From NCBI GenBank assembly GCA_026874595.1, contig CM049306.1, positions 33,806,019 to 33,870,018 on the forward strand: a DNA stretch of 64,000 nucleotides, given 5' to 3'. The notes beneath the pieces were generated by a model that ran no database searches, was not told the origin of the DNA, and was given only the letters and a program-made list of their open reading frames with translations. A program made the translations under genes and the position numbers. The DNA comes from Sipunculus nudus (lineage: Eukaryota > Annelida > Sipuncula > Golfingiida > Sipunculidae). Every line of letters begins with the position of its first letter. Position 1 is the first letter of the stretch. Positions 61,907 through 64,000 of the stretch are shown here, piece after piece.

Positions 61907-63500
61907 CATAAGATTCAAGACGACGACGTGATTCATAAGAAGGCGTGGCGAAGTATGTGTTTTGTTAGTGCTTATAATCTCCTATGTGCCATTTTGTCTT
62001 ATACTAGTATATTTATAAATTTATCTACTGTGTATTCTGCAATAAAACACCTGTTATAGTGCTCCAAGGTATGGGGCCAGTGCTGTATAGTTATACAAAA
62101 TGTAGTGGAATCATCTACTGTTTTCCGTTTCTGATGACAATGGGATGTTCTTTATAGTTTTATATATATACATGTTATTTCTGCCAAAGATATATTGGAA
62201 GATAGACCAGGACCTTTGAAAAAATTGCAATACAGCAACAACAAAAAAAAGCGAAAATAATAAATGATAACATTATTATATAACTGTGTAAAATCACTCC
62301 AATGGGTTTGGTGTGGTGATACGTGATAAATGATGCAAAATAAATAAATAATTTGGATTAATAATTAAATCATGCAACTTTTTTTGATAATTTTTGAAGT
62401 GACTTTTTTCCGTTGATGAAACGATACGGTACTCTTAGTGAATGGTTCCCTCTCTCATAGGTTCACCTGAAACTATTTATAAAATACGCCCAATGTCAAT
62501 TTTTATCAGACCCATTCCCGCATCGCTTTCATGTTACCGCTCCAATGAGGATGATATCGTAGTGATCATTATTTCTTCCTGTCATAAAGCCAATTCGCAG
62601 GGAGGATGCTTATAGGGTTGATGAGTATATTCCTATATTGGTATTTGTGTCCAGATTTTATTTTGTGTGGGAAGTGATCATCGGCGGTTTTTTTTAATGC
62701 CCGAATTTTTCTCTAGATCACATATACGGCTGATTTGTCAGAACTGAGCTTTCCTTCAATGGCCACCAGACTCTCTTCACAGATAGTTTCCGACCTTGTG
62801 ATTGTCCTTAAGACTGTTCCTTTCTGTTGTATGTCTGTGTCCTGATCAAAGCATGACCTCGAACACACTTCGTAAGCGGGCATGGGGGCTGCAATTCTGC
62901 TTACAAAACTAAAACCCGAATGTCGCAAGTCGCGTGTCAGAATTCAGGATATACCACTAGTAAGAAAAACACACACTTGAGAGTTGGGCAAATTGGACAA
63001 GGATATATATTCAAGGTGAGATAACATATTTAGAGAAGCCGAAAAAGAGAGTCTTGTCAAAAAAGGGGGTGACAAATCTAATTCACTTGAACTTTTTATG
63101 TTCCGCGCTACGATACATCAAGGACTGCCGTTCGAGCGTTCATTTTGGTTCCTACTGGTTTGAGTGGTGGAACTCTGCCAGAAAGACGTGGTTAATGAGC
63201 AGAAAAACAAATATATCATCATAGCTCACAAAATCTATACAGGAAGTACTTGGATTCAAAATGGCCTTGCAAATAGTGTCTGAAAAGTCAATGGTCATTC
63301 AACATATCTCTCTTGATATACTAACTTACTACACTTACACACAATACTATCTATTCATGGAGACTTACATCAACAGCTTACTGGACAACATGACCACCCC
63401 TCCATGATTACCACCACAATAACACGACCATCCGGCTATGATGACCATTCCCATTACTGGACCAACCCGCCATCATGCACACCGTCATGTCCATCCTGGT
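61906..63500. other. Non-coding stretch, nothing recognised
   Basis: A minus-strand frame of about 70 codons at 62713-62928 has no ATG at its start and no known domain. The rest is AT-rich. Confidence 0.4.
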
Positions 63501-63520
63501 AAAGCCAACACCATCCTGGT

Positions 63521-64000
63521 GACTTGACAACCCCATCATAACCATCCCGGTAACACGACCATCCCCTCATAACCATCCCGGTAACACGAACATCCCCTCA
63601 TGACCATCCCGGCAACATGACCATCCCCTCATGACCATCCCTGTTACACTCATGACCATCCCGGTAACACGACCATCCCCTCATAACCATCCCGGTAACA
63701 CGAACATCCCCTCATAACCATTCCGATAACACGACCATCCCCTCATAACCATCCCGGTAACACGACCATCCCCTCATGACCATCCCGGTAACACGACCAT
63801 CTCCTCGTGACCATCCCGGTAATACGACCATCCCCTCGTGACCATCCCGGTAACACGACCATCCCCTCATGACCATCCCGGTAACACGACCATCCCCTCG
63901 TGAACATCCCGGTAACACGACCATCCCCTCGTGACCATCCCGGTAACACGACAATCCCCTCGGACCATTCCGGTAACACGACCATCCCCTTGTGACCATC
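63521..64000. repeat. 31-bp minisatellite, runs off the window
   Basis: About 15 copies of a 31-base unit (TAACACGACCATCCCCTCAT plus AACCATCCCGG). Units differ mainly at the CTCAT/CTCGT position. One shortened unit lies near 63644. Looser related sequence goes back to about 63390. Because 31 is not a multiple of three, it gives long open frames on the minus strand that are artefacts. It is cut by the window end. Confidence 0.95.

Noticed and set aside
63712-63999. 95-codon repeat protein (GMVTRGWSCYRD-like)
   Set aside because: Produced by the 31-bp minisatellite cycling through frames; the same repeat is open in several frames.

Overview
The window looks like animal nuclear DNA, most likely from a mollusc and probably a bivalve. 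It is AT-rich and mostly non-coding. It is full of (TA)n, (GA)n and (CA)n microsatellites and long C or G runs. Its mobile elements are typical animal types: Helitrons, LINEs, tRNA-derived SINEs, a solo LTR and TIR elements. The species cannot be named from the sequence alone. Start codons, codon order and gene spacing give no sign of bacterial or organellar DNA.

Only one intact gene is supported. It is a single-exon rhodopsin-family GPCR at 3309-4310 (+), 333 residues, which most resembles histamine H2 receptors but lacks the acidic TM5 ligand contact. A candidate poly(A) signal lies about 220 bases after its stop. Every other coding trace I recognise is a decayed transposon protein: an L1/Tx1-like LINE at 44700-46790, a second LINE at 59880-61229, two 3' ends of similar LINEs at 10330 and 53420, and a cysteine-rich fragment at 9559-9774.

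Layout. 1-7 kb: upstream region, the GPCR and TA microsatellites. 7.07-13.3 kb: a minus-strand Helitron split by a 3.8-kb TIR transposon. 14-30 kb: SINE copies, a CpG-rich block, and two decayed copies of a 336-bp-type tandem family. 30.8-32.5 kb: a Helitron-like element (family 1) built on a 280-bp tandem repeat. 35-38 kb: a foldback region and a SINE. 38.5-43 kb: a family 2 element built on 336-bp units, with a second family 1 element nested in it. 44.7-53.7 kb: a LINE, then two Helitrons head to tail. The second of these carries a foldback, a solo LTR, a TTAA element, a SINE and a LINE end. 54-64 kb: mostly empty, with a LINE remnant, microsatellites and a 31-bp minisatellite that runs off the end.

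The most interesting content is the mobile-element architecture. Three Helitron copies of one family can be compared with each other, which fixes exact empty sites and target duplications for four younger insertions. Two other families share a design: a 5' hairpin, central tandem units carrying the palindrome GGTGGCGCCACC, and an inverted repeat plus hairpin at the 3' end. They look like pearl/DINE-type non-autonomous Helitron relatives.
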